Shown here piece after piece: positions 1 through 5,804 of a DNA stretch of 5,834 nt. Positions within the stretch are counted from its first letter, which is position 1, and the number at the start of each line of letters is the position of its first letter. A model generated the notes under the pieces. That model was not told where the DNA came from and searched no databases. It saw nothing but the letters and a program-made list of their open reading frames with translations. The position numbers and the translations under genes are program-made. Source of the stretch: Pseudomonadota bacterium (GTDB taxonomy: Bacteria > Pseudomonadota > Gammaproteobacteria > Burkholderiales > Burkholderiaceae_B); the NCBI GenBank assembly GCA_023422555.1, contig JAFAGQ010000114.1:1-5834 (forward strand), given 5' to 3'.

Positions 1-2
1 AC

Positions 3-1418
3 ATGACCACAGACAGCCCCAACCTCAGTAATCAGTTTGACAAAAAATCCGAAGCCTGGTCGGCCCGCTTTTCAGAGCCCGTATCCGATCTGGTAAAACG
101 TTATACCGCCTCGGTCGATTTCGACAAGCGCCTGGCCCGCTTCGATATTCAGGGCTCGCTGGCGCACGCTGCCATGCTGGCCACCACAGGCGTCATCAGC
201 GCAGAAGATCTGGCTGCAATTGAAAAAGGCATGCAACAGATACTTGCGGAAATTGACGAGGGCAAATTTACCTGGCTGCTGGATCTGGAAGACGTCCATC
301 TGAACATCGAGAAAAGGCTAGTGGAAATTATTGGTGATGCCGGCAAGCGACTGCATACCGGACGTTCTCGCAACGATCAGGTCGCAACCGACATCCGGCT
401 ATGGCTGCGCTCTGAAATCGACATTTCGCTTGAACTGATTACCGAACTGCGCCGTGCCCTTGCGAAAGTTGCGCTGGAGCATCACGATACTATCATGCCA
501 GGCTTTACCCATCTGCAAGTGGCACAGCCCGTGACTTTCGGGCATCACCTGCTGGCCTACGCTGAAATGTTCGCCCGTGACGCAGAACGACTGGTCGATT
601 GCCGCAAGCGCTGCAATCGTTTGCCGCTGGGGGCAGCCGCACTGGCGGGGACATCCTACCCCATAGATCGGGAACAGGTTGCCCGGCTGCTGGAATTTGA
701 CGGCGTGTGCCGCAATTCGCTTGACGCCGTATCAGACAGAGACTTCGCCATTGAATTCTGCTCTGCCGTCTCTTTGGTCATGACGCACATTTCCCGCCTG
801 TCAGAGGAACTGATTCTGTGGATGAGCCCGCGCGTAGGCTTTATTGATCTGGCAGACCGTTTCTGCACAGGTAGCTCGATCATGCCGCAGAAAAAGAATC
901 CGGATGTGCCGGAGCTGGCGCGCGGCAAAACCGGACGCGTAAATGGCAATCTGATTGGCCTGCTCACACTCATGAAAGGCCAGCCACTGGCATATAACAA
1001 AGACAATCAGGAAGACAAGGAAGGCCTTTTTGATTCCGCCGATACCCTGCGCGATACGCTGACGATATTCGCCGACATGATCGGCGGCATCCGCGTTCGC
1101 AAGCAGTCAATGCGCGACGCCGCCCTGATGGGATTTTCCACCGCCACCGATCTGGCCGATTACCTGGTGAAAAAAGGCCTGCCCTTTCGCGATGCACACG
1201 AGACGGTCGCATTGGCAGTGCGCCACTGCGAAGAGAAACAGTGCGATCTGGCCGATCTGACGCTCGAAGAGATGCGCAAATTCAACACCTCCATCGACAG
1301 TGATGTATTTGATGTGCTAACGCTGGAAGGTTCTGTCTCTGCCCGGGCTCATATTGGTGGCACCGCACCGGCGCGCGTCAAAGAAGAAGCCGAAAGAGTA
1401 TTGGCTGAACTGGGCTGA
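3..1418 (+). CDS. argH: Argininosuccinate lyase
   Basis: This enzyme splits argininosuccinate into arginine and fumarate, the last step of arginine biosynthesis, in the cytoplasm as a homotetramer. The 471 residues match the usual family length. The fumarase/aspartase superfamily signature GSSIMPQKKNP lies at residues 290-300, and its flexible loop carries the catalytic serine region (S291/S292). The conserved HTGRSRND block is at 118-125 and the TIMPGFTHLQ block at 163-172, with T169-H170 expected in the active site. YNKDNQEDKE at 331-340 is also typical. The start is ATG at position 3; the N-terminus (NLSNQFDKKSEAWSARFSEP) reads as a normal ArgH beginning, so the gene appears complete, although its ribosome binding site lies outside the window. 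It ends in TGA and converges on rlmD, with a stem-loop between them. No damage or unusual composition is visible. Identification is secure from the motifs. Confidence 0.97.
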   Translation: MTTDSPNLSNQFDKKSEAWSARFSEPVSDLVKRYTASVDFDKRLARFDIQGSLAHAAMLATTGVISAEDLAAIEKGMQQILAEIDEGKFTWLLDLEDVHLNIEKRLVEIIGDAGKRLHTGRSRNDQVATDIRLWLRSEIDISLELITELRRALAKVALEHHDTIMPGFTHLQVAQPVTFGHHLLAYAEMFARDAERLVDCRKRCNRLPLGAAALAGTSYPIDREQVARLLEFDGVCRNSLDAVSDRDFAIEFCSAVSLVMTHISRLSEELILWMSPRVGFIDLADRFCTGSSIMPQKKNPDVPELARGKTGRVNGNLIGLLTLMKGQPLAYNKDNQEDKEGLFDSADTLRDTLTIFADMIGGIRVRKQSMRDAALMGFSTATDLADYLVKKGLPFRDAHETVALAVRHCEEKQCDLADLTLEEMRKFNTSIDSDVFDVLTLEGSVSARAHIGGTAPARVKEEAERVLAELG

Positions 1419-1429
1419 CATCCCTGGCC

Positions 1430-1479
1430 ATTGCGATGCAGTCATCGGTCCGCCATTGCTGCCGATGACTGCATGCAAT
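1430..1479. terminator. Stem-loop between convergent argH and rlmD, probable bidirectional terminator
   Basis: The arms ATGCAGTCATCGG (1436-1448) and CCGATGACTGCAT (1462-1474) are perfect inverted repeats around a 13-base loop. The stem continues outward as ATTGC (1430-1434) against GCAAT (1475-1479) with a single bulged G at 1435, giving about 18 base pairs. It lies 11 bases after the argH stop and 3 bases from the rlmD stop, so it can fold in both transcripts. There is no proper T tract on either side, so it is not a textbook intrinsic terminator. It may act as a 3'-end RNA stabiliser or weak bidirectional terminator. Confidence 0.6.
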
Positions 1480-1482
1480 ACC

Positions 1483-2841
1483 TTATTCGGTCTTTTCAGT
1501 TGTGGTCTGAGCGGCGCTTTTTACGCCGGTACCTGCTTCAAAGACGGCGATAGATTCAACATGCCCAGTGTGTGGGAACATATTTACGACTCCAGCGGAG
1601 CGCAGAACGTAGCCGCCCTCATGCACCAGGATGCCTGCATCCCGTGCCAGCGTCGCTGGATTACAGGACACATAAACGATTCTCTGAGGACGCTCATGAA
1701 CGTCGAGTTGCGCCAGCGCCTGCGCGACTGCCTGCGCACCCTCGCGCGGAGGATCAATGAGCATACGGTCAAAGTGGCCAAGTTCTCGTAGCCACGCGAC
1801 ATCCACTTCGAACAGATTCAGGGTTGCAAAACGCGTCTTTTCCTGCAGTCCGTGTTGCGCAGCCGCATACAGTGCGCGATCCGTCAGAATACTGCTGCCT
1901 TCAATCCCCACGACCTCACGCGCCTGCGTGGCAAGGGGCAACGTAAAGTTGCCCAGACCACAGAACAGATCGGCTACACGGTCATTCTCCTGCACATCCA
2001 GCAAAGTCAGTGCTTTGGCGATCAGGGCTCGATTGATGAAATAATTCACCTGAGTGAAATCGGTGGGCTTGTATGGCATGGTCAGACCAAACTGCGGCAG
2101 CCGATAGTAAAGCGAGTCTTCCTGTTCCGGATGCATCGGTTTTACCGTATCCGGACCTTTTGACTGAAGCCACCAGACCACATTGTGTTTTGCGGCAAAG
2201 GCATCGAGTTTTTCTTCATCCAGACTCGACAGCGGCTCCAGATGACGCAAGAGCAATGCAGTTGTCGCGTCACCCACAGCTACTTCAATCTGCGGAATTT
2301 TTTCATCGATACTGAGACTGCCAATCAATTCGCGCAATGGCACCAGCATGTCCGACACGTGTGGCGGCAGAACGAGGCATTCAGTCATATCCGTCACATA
2401 ACGGCTCTTTCTCTCATGAAAACCGACAAGCACCTTCCCTTTCTTGATTACCTTGCGTACCGAGAGTCGCGCGCGAAAACGATAACCCCAGGCAGGGCCC
2501 TGCAAAGGTGGCAAGACGCGAGGAATACGCATTTTCGCAATATGTCCGAAGCAGTCCTCCAAAGCGCGCTGTTTGATCGCCACCTGCGCTGTCGCATCCA
2601 GGTGCTGCATGACACAGCCGCCACAGGTGCCGAAATTCGGGCACTTTGGCGTTACACGCTGACTGGATTCCTTGCGAATGGCCGTCATTCGGGCAATCTC
2701 GTAGGAAGGCTTGCGACGCACAATGTCAGCCGTCACCTTTTCTGAAGGCAAAGCGCCTTCCACGAAAATGGCCTTGCCCTCGCGACGTGCAATGCCACGC
2801 GCCTCCAGATCAAGGGATTCAATGGTAAAAATTTCCTGCAC
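1483..2841 (-). CDS. rlmD: 23S rRNA (uracil1939-C5)-methyltransferase RlmD (RumA)
   Basis: This is predicted to be the SAM-dependent enzyme that makes m5U1939 in 23S rRNA. The 452 residues fit the family. A TRAM-type RNA-binding domain covers about residues 1-58. Cysteines C67, C73, C76 and C155 are placed as the [4Fe-4S] ligands of RumA. The catalytic half has FTQVN (262-266), the SAM-binding motif DLFCGLGNF (291-299), IDPPREG (362-368), the nucleophile loop VSCNP with C393, and HVES with E429 as the expected general base. All key residues are present. The start codon is GTG (2841-2839), preceded by an AAAAGGTC ribosome binding site 4 bases upstream; the TRAM domain begins almost at once, which supports this start. 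The last 15 or so residues are a loose polar tail. It converges on argH and is separated from the Spy-like gene upstream by a strong terminator, so it probably has its own promoter. The related family members TrmA and RlmC are less likely because of the TRAM domain, length and cysteine pattern. Confidence 0.94.
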   Translation of the reverse strand: MQEIFTIESLDLEARGIARREGKAIFVEGALPSEKVTADIVRRKPSYEIARMTAIRKESSQRVTPKCPNFGTCGGCVMQHLDATAQVAIKQRALEDCFGHIAKMRIPRVLPPLQGPAWGYRFRARLSVRKVIKKGKVLVGFHERKSRYVTDMTECLVLPPHVSDMLVPLRELIGSLSIDEKIPQIEVAVGDATTALLLRHLEPLSSLDEEKLDAFAAKHNVVWWLQSKGPDTVKPMHPEQEDSLYYRLPQFGLTMPYKPTDFTQVNYFINRALIAKALTLLDVQENDRVADLFCGLGNFTLPLATQAREVVGIEGSSILTDRALYAAAQHGLQEKTRFATLNLFEVDVAWLRELGHFDRMLIDPPREGAQAVAQALAQLDVHERPQRIVYVSCNPATLARDAGILVHEGGYVLRSAGVVNMFPHTGHVESIAVFEAGTGVKSAAQTTTEKTE

Positions 2842-2845
2842 GACT

Positions 2846-2853
2846 GACCTTTT
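2846..2853 (-). promoter_or_regulatory. Ribosome binding site of rlmD, supports GTG start
   Basis: Read on the minus strand this is AAAAGGTC, with its AAGG core about 7 bases before the GTG codon at 2841. No ATG lies nearby that would keep the TRAM domain intact, so this site decides the start. Confidence 0.6.
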
Positions 2854-2885
2854 TATTGCGAACCCGTTATTTTAATGACAGTGAC

Positions 2886-2891
2886 ATTGTA
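2886..2891 (-). promoter_or_regulatory. Candidate -10 element for rlmD
   Basis: The minus strand reads TACAAT here (5 of 6 matches to TATAAT), 44 bases upstream of the GTG start. A second -10-like hexamer, TAAAAT, lies at 2869-2874. Neither has a recognisable -35 at 16-18 bases. A promoter is expected in this gap because the terminator at 2920-2948 should isolate rlmD, but the exact element is a guess. Confidence 0.22.
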
Positions 2892-2919
2892 TTTGGCCTT
2901 ATCAGCGCCCGGAAATACG

Positions 2920-2948
2920 AAAAAGCCCGCCAGCTGACGCTGACGGGC
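2920..2948 (-). terminator. Rho-independent terminator of the Spy-like gene
   Basis: On the minus strand, GCCCGTCAGC and GCTGGCGGGC form a 10-bp stem with one G-T pair around a GTCA tetraloop (2925-2948). A TTTTT run follows directly (2920-2924). This is a textbook intrinsic terminator, 70 bases after the stop of the Spy-like gene and upstream of rlmD, so it separates those two transcripts. Confidence 0.9.
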
Positions 2949-2956
2949 ATGACGGC

Positions 2957-3020
2957 AATCACGCGTTACACCTGCCCTGCTTCACTTCCCGGAAAAACCG
3001 GGCAGGTGACAGTCGTGATT
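2957..3020. repeat. Imperfect inverted repeat at the 3' end of the Spy-like gene
   Basis: Two nested pairs of arms are visible: AATCACG (2957-2963) with CGTGATT (3014-3020), and CACCTGCCC (2969-2977) with GGGCAGGTG (3000-3008). The unpaired 5-base strands between them match in size. An alternative inner hairpin, CCCGG-aaaaa-CCGGG (2988-3002), competes for the same bases. The outer arm overlaps the TAA stop (3019-3021). There is no T tract, so it is probably a 3' RNA stabilising structure ahead of the real terminator. Confidence 0.5.
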
Positions 3021-3987
3021 ACTGTTTGGGTGCCTCTTCCGATTTGGAATCTGCGGCTTTATCTGCAGATTCTGTGGCCTTATCTGCAGATTCAGCTGCT
3101 TTATTCGCTGAGTCTGCGGCTTTATCAGCCGACTCGGCAGCCTTATCCGCTGCAGCTTCTGGCTTGGTTTCAGACTGTGTTGCTGCTGTTGGGTTAGTCT
3201 CAGTTCCTGGGGCCGCAGTCGTGCCTGAAGATGTCTTGCTGCCTGATGAAGACATTGCGCCTGAAGAAGATTTCTCATCGGCTTTCGAATGGCCTTTCAT
3301 CATTTCTTCTTTCATTTTCGCATGCTTTTCTTCGAACTGCTTGCGATGCGCTTCCCATTTATCGGAACGATCCTTGTAGTACTTCACGACAGTGGCTTTC
3401 TGTTCATCACTGAAGGTATCCCACAGACCGAGCCATTTGTTTTCATCGTCGGCCCGCTTTTGCTCAAAGCTGTCGTGCAGATCTTTCTGGGCAGCCAGCA
3501 ATGCTTTGGGGTCGACATTGCCTGAATCCAGCTGCTTGCGACGCTCTTCCCGGTATTTGTTGAATGCTTCGCGATCATTACCACGCGCCGCTTTCTGTTC
3601 ATCCTTGATGGATTGCAGTTTGGTTTTCTGCTCGTCTGTCAGTTTCAGATTGTCGACCAGCTTTTGGTCTGCAGGGCCCAAACCAGGAATCACAATGGCA
3701 GCATGCCGCATATCACCCATCGGTCCCTTGCCATGACGGGAATGTTTATGGTGACGTTTGTGTTCTGATTTATGATGTTTTTTGGCGCTGTGATGTGGCT
3801 TACCATCACCAATGCGATGATATTCCATTTTGGTTTTGGCGCCCTGAGTCTGAACGGAAGGACTGATTGGGTTGGAATCTGTCTCTGGCATGACAGACTG
3901 CGCAAAGGCAGTTGTCGCAACGGCAGCAGAAAGCGCAGTAGCAAGGAGAGATTTTACAAATAAAGAACCTGTATGATGAACAGCCAT
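3019..3987 (-). CDS. Secreted Spy/CpxP-like LTxxQ protein with His-rich segment and Ala-rich heptad tail
   Basis: This 322-residue protein is predicted to be exported. Residues 1-30 form a Sec signal peptide with a probable cut after AFA (27-29). Residues 57-85 hold ten histidines (nine of them within 65-85) mixed with lysine and arginine. LTDEQ at 116-120 is the LTxxQ motif of the Spy/CpxP periplasmic family, and FSDEQ at 192-196 looks like a weakened second copy; the lysine/glutamate-rich stretch of about 105-235 should be helical. A Ser/Thr/Ala/Pro-rich linker follows (about 239-280), then five 7-residue repeats of the form DKAAESA (281-315). Spy and CpxP themselves are only about 160 residues long, so the His segment and tail are additions. 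Known family roles are periplasmic chaperone or envelope stress sensing; here the role is inferred only. The start is ATG at 3987 because a strong GAAAGGAG precedes it and the signal peptide begins there; an in-frame ATG at 4065 has neither. It is flanked by its own terminator, so it is probably monocistronic. Confidence 0.78.
   Translation of the reverse strand: MAVHHTGSLFVKSLLATALSAAVATTAFAQSVMPETDSNPISPSVQTQGAKTKMEYHRIGDGKPHHSAKKHHKSEHKRHHKHSRHGKGPMGDMRHAAIVIPGLGPADQKLVDNLKLTDEQKTKLQSIKDEQKAARGNDREAFNKYREERRKQLDSGNVDPKALLAAQKDLHDSFEQKRADDENKWLGLWDTFSDEQKATVVKYYKDRSDKWEAHRKQFEEKHAKMKEEMMKGHSKADEKSSSGAMSSSGSKTSSGTTAAPGTETNPTAATQSETKPEAAADKAAESADKAADSANKAAESADKATESADKAADSKSEEAPKQ
3043..3147 (-). 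repeat. Five tandem 21-bp repeats encoding an alanine-rich heptad
   Basis: Residues 281-315 of the Spy-like protein read DKAAESA, DKAADSA, NKAAESA, DKATESA and DKAADSK, one heptad per 21 bases. The DNA copies are similar but not identical (third-position and D/E or N/D changes), so the array is somewhat diverged. The pattern, with alanines at three or four of seven positions and charged residues elsewhere, resembles alanine-zipper coiled coils such as the Lpp lipoprotein helix. Copy number could vary by slippage. Confidence 0.85.
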
Positions 3988-3994
3988 TTTTGAG

Positions 3995-4002
3995 CTCCTT
4001 TC
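3995..4002 (-). promoter_or_regulatory. Strong ribosome binding site of the Spy-like gene
   Basis: The minus strand reads GAAAGGAG, 7 bases before ATG at 3987. It fixes the start there and excludes the longer in-frame ATG at 4065, which would put 26 polar residues in front of the signal peptide. Confidence 0.85.
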
Positions 4003-4053
4003 GTTGTTGAACTGAAGTCCTTTCATTCTTATCCAGAAACAATTTCTATCGTG

Positions 4054-4082
4054 TTTCAGTACCATAAAAAGTCTTTCAGTAC
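4054..4082 (-). promoter_or_regulatory. Paired 9-bp direct repeat, candidate operator of the Spy-like gene
   Basis: The minus strand carries GTACTGAAA twice (4074-4082 and 4054-4062), exactly 20 bases apart start to start, about two helical turns, with an AT-rich spacer. It lies about 67-95 bases upstream of the Spy-like start. Such spacing is typical of tandem binding by a response regulator or similar dimer. It does not match the CpxR consensus (two GTAAA half-sites 5 bases apart). No clear sigma-70 promoter could be assigned around it. Confidence 0.35.
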
Positions 4083-4137
4083 ATTTCCTCTAAGGGTCGG
4101 TTATTAACTGCTTTGGTCACCCAGCACACGCAAACTG

Positions 4138-4917
4138 TCAGCTTCCGCCCCAGGCTTGCAGATACTCCTGCCAGTGCGGTTTTTCCAGCGCAGCCAGGCT
4201 GCTGCGTACCAGTTCGACCTCTTCATCATACGCCGTTTTGTCCAGTTCGCCTTTCATGAGCCGAAAACGGCAGTAAACAAGCCAGGTATTGACCACATCG
4301 GTCTCGCAGTAGGCCCTGACCTGATCGGCCTGGCCATCGCGCCACGCGTCCCACACCTGACTGCCATCCATACCCAGTTTTCCAGGAAAACCGCAAAGTT
4401 TGGCAAGCTGGTCCAGTGGCGCATTGGCCCGCCCATTGAATTTGGCCAGCAGATCCATCAGGTCGATATGCCGGGTGTGATATCGACTGATGTAATTGTT
4501 ATATTTGAATTCTCTGTCGTCTTCGCCCATATCCCAGTATCGGGGAGCTGACAAGCCGTGGATCAGGCATCGATAATGAAGTACCGGCAGATCAAATCCT
4601 GACCCATTCCAGCTGATCAGCCTGGGCGTGTAACGCTCGATGGTCTTGAAGAATCCGGCAATGAGTACCGCTTCATCATCATCAGGTTCGCCCAGTGTGC
4701 GCACGCGAAAGCCATTATCGTCGCGAAAAACACAGCCAATGACGGCAATTTTCTGCAGATGCAGTGGGAAGAAGTCACTTCCGGTCTGTTCGATGCGCAG
4801 CGCCCTCGCCCGCTCTACCACTTCAGCGTCAGAAAGAGAATCATCCCAGCCGTTGAGCGCCCTCAGGCCTTTTGCATCAGGGATGGTTTCCAGATCAAAA
4901 ACAAGCGTAGGCGTCAT
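4138..4917 (-). CDS. Predicted 3'-5' exonuclease, PolB-like (DnaQ-fold, DNA_pol_B_exo2 type)
   Basis: This 259-residue cytoplasmic protein belongs by motif to the stand-alone exonuclease family related to the proofreading domain of B-family DNA polymerases. Exo I is FDLET with D8 and E10. Exo II is SWNGSGFDLPVL with N104 and D109. Exo III is YCETD with Y203 and D207. All four acidic metal ligands of the DEDD superfamily are present, so it should be active. There is no polymerase domain; the protein is the nuclease alone, of normal length for the family. Its substrate and cellular role are not known to me. Start is ATG at 4917, the only ATG before Exo I; an in-frame stop lies 7 codons upstream. 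Only a weak GGAC lies about 14 bases before it, so translation may depend on flow from nlpD, whose stop is 33 bases upstream. The two genes are probably co-transcribed. No clear terminator is seen after it. Confidence 0.87.
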   Translation of the reverse strand: MTPTLVFDLETIPDAKGLRALNGWDDSLSDAEVVERARALRIEQTGSDFFPLHLQKIAVIGCVFRDDNGFRVRTLGEPDDDEAVLIAGFFKTIERYTPRLISWNGSGFDLPVLHYRCLIHGLSAPRYWDMGEDDREFKYNNYISRYHTRHIDLMDLLAKFNGRANAPLDQLAKLCGFPGKLGMDGSQVWDAWRDGQADQVRAYCETDVVNTWLVYCRFRLMKGELDKTAYDEEVELVRSSLAALEKPHWQEYLQAWGGS

Positions 4918-4950
4918 GGCTGCGGCGAGGTCCAGTTAATGAACTGCAGT

Positions 4951-5742
4951 CTAGCGACGTGGCAGATACGACAAGGGGTTTACCGGTTGTCCGCGACGAC
5001 GGATTTCAAAGTGCAGTCGGGGTGACGTTGTATCTGACTGCCCCACTTCCGCAATCTTTTGCCCTTTGGATACCTTCTGTCCATTCTTGACCAGCAGTTT
5101 GCTGTTGTGGGCATAGGCAGAAATAAAGCCGTTGCTATGGGAGATCAGGATCAGATTACCCAGGCCACGCAAGCCATTGCCTACGTATGAGACCGAGCCA
5201 GATGCCGCAGCTGACACGGGATCGCCAATTTTTCCTTCGATATCAATTCCGCGGGTGCTGCTGGAGAAAGGTGTAATGATTTTGGAGGAAGCCACTGGCC
5301 AGCCCCAGGAAACAGACGCGGCATCACTTGCAGGCGTCGTGTCCATGGAAGAAGCACTGCTGCTACTTGAAGGAGTTGCACTGCCGGCAATACCCGAATC
5401 GGTCGGTGCTGTACGACTTGCCGGAGCAGATGACCCACCGGCGGCCACACGCAGTCGTTGACCCACTTCCAGAGAAGGTGAGGACAGATTGTTCATTGCC
5501 ATCAATTGCGAGACGCTGACATTGTTCGCGCGCGAGATTTTGTAGAGCGTGTCGCCGCGCTGTACGACATATACACCTGGTCCGGCAGGAGCGCTGCTAC
5601 TCATACCCCCGGAACGGGATCCGCCTGAATTCAGGTCAGAAACCGGTGCACGGGTTCCGGTGCCACAACCTGCCAGCATGGCAGCGATAATGAAGGAGCC
5701 AATGAATACCGGGGATTTTTTCTTCAGTGAATGAATCTGCAT
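4951..5742 (-). CDS. nlpD: NlpD-like lipoprotein, LysM plus degenerate LytM/M23 domain, amidase activator
   Basis: NlpD is an outer-membrane lipoprotein that activates a periplasmic amidase (AmiC in E. coli) to split septal peptidoglycan during division. The signal peptide ends in the lipobox LAGC with C26 as the lipidated residue; the next residue is glycine, not aspartate, which fits outer-membrane sorting. One LysM domain lies at about 57-100 (VYVVQRGDTLYKIS). A serine-rich linker covers 101-144, and the LytM domain about 145-260. The M23 zinc site is incomplete: T163 stands where HxxxD needs histidine (D167 remains), and R242 replaces the first histidine of HxH (H244 remains). E. coli NlpD is degenerate in the same way, so an activator and not a hydrolase is expected. 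At 263 residues it is shorter than E. coli NlpD (379), mostly in the linker. The start ATG follows a good AGGTAGGT site. The exonuclease gene follows 33 bases downstream, and probable pcm lies upstream. Confidence 0.92.
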   Translation of the reverse strand: MQIHSLKKKSPVFIGSFIIAAMLAGCGTGTRAPVSDLNSGGSRSGGMSSSAPAGPGVYVVQRGDTLYKISRANNVSVSQLMAMNNLSSPSLEVGQRLRVAAGGSSAPASRTAPTDSGIAGSATPSSSSSASSMDTTPASDAASVSWGWPVASSKIITPFSSSTRGIDIEGKIGDPVSAAASGSVSYVGNGLRGLGNLILISHSNGFISAYAHNSKLLVKNGQKVSKGQKIAEVGQSDTTSPRLHFEIRRRGQPVNPLSYLPRR

Positions 5743-5750
5743 ATGTTTTT

Positions 5751-5758
5751 ACCTACCT
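5751..5758 (-). promoter_or_regulatory. Ribosome binding site of nlpD
   Basis: AGGTAGGT on the minus strand, 8 bases before the ATG at 5742. It supports that start, which directly precedes a lysine-rich n-region and lipoprotein signal. Confidence 0.65.
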
Positions 5759-5804
5759 GTTCGATGAGTGCGTCGCCTGTACGCAAAACGGGTATTTTCT
5801 CCTG

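Noticed and set aside
1354..1791. 145-residue + strand frame bridging argH and rlmD
   Set aside because: It overlaps the ends of two well-identified genes and runs through the intergenic hairpin; composition looks like translated shadow.
2185..2745. 186-residue + strand open frame opposite rlmD
   Set aside because: It lies wholly inside rlmD, whose catalytic motifs are intact; the frame shows no recognisable domain.
3026..3379. 117-residue open frame on the + strand with ALSADSA-type repeats
   Set aside because: It is the antisense image of the Spy-like gene's 21-bp repeats; repeats in one frame create repeats in all, and there is no ribosome binding site or separate homology.
3988..4065. 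N-terminal extension of the Spy-like protein to ATG 4065
   Set aside because: It would place 26 polar residues before a clear signal peptide, and the strong GAAAGGAG site lies just before ATG 3987.
4083..4137. Possible terminator after the exonuclease gene
   Set aside because: Only 4-bp arms (TGCT/AGCA) around GGTGACC and no T run; too weak to call.
4156..4551. 131-residue + strand open frame opposite the exonuclease gene
   Set aside because: It is nested in a gene with complete Exo I-III motifs and has no start signal of its own.
4951..5742. Active M23 endopeptidase as the identity of the NlpD-like protein
   Set aside because: Two of the required histidines are replaced (T163, R242), matching the non-catalytic NlpD pattern.
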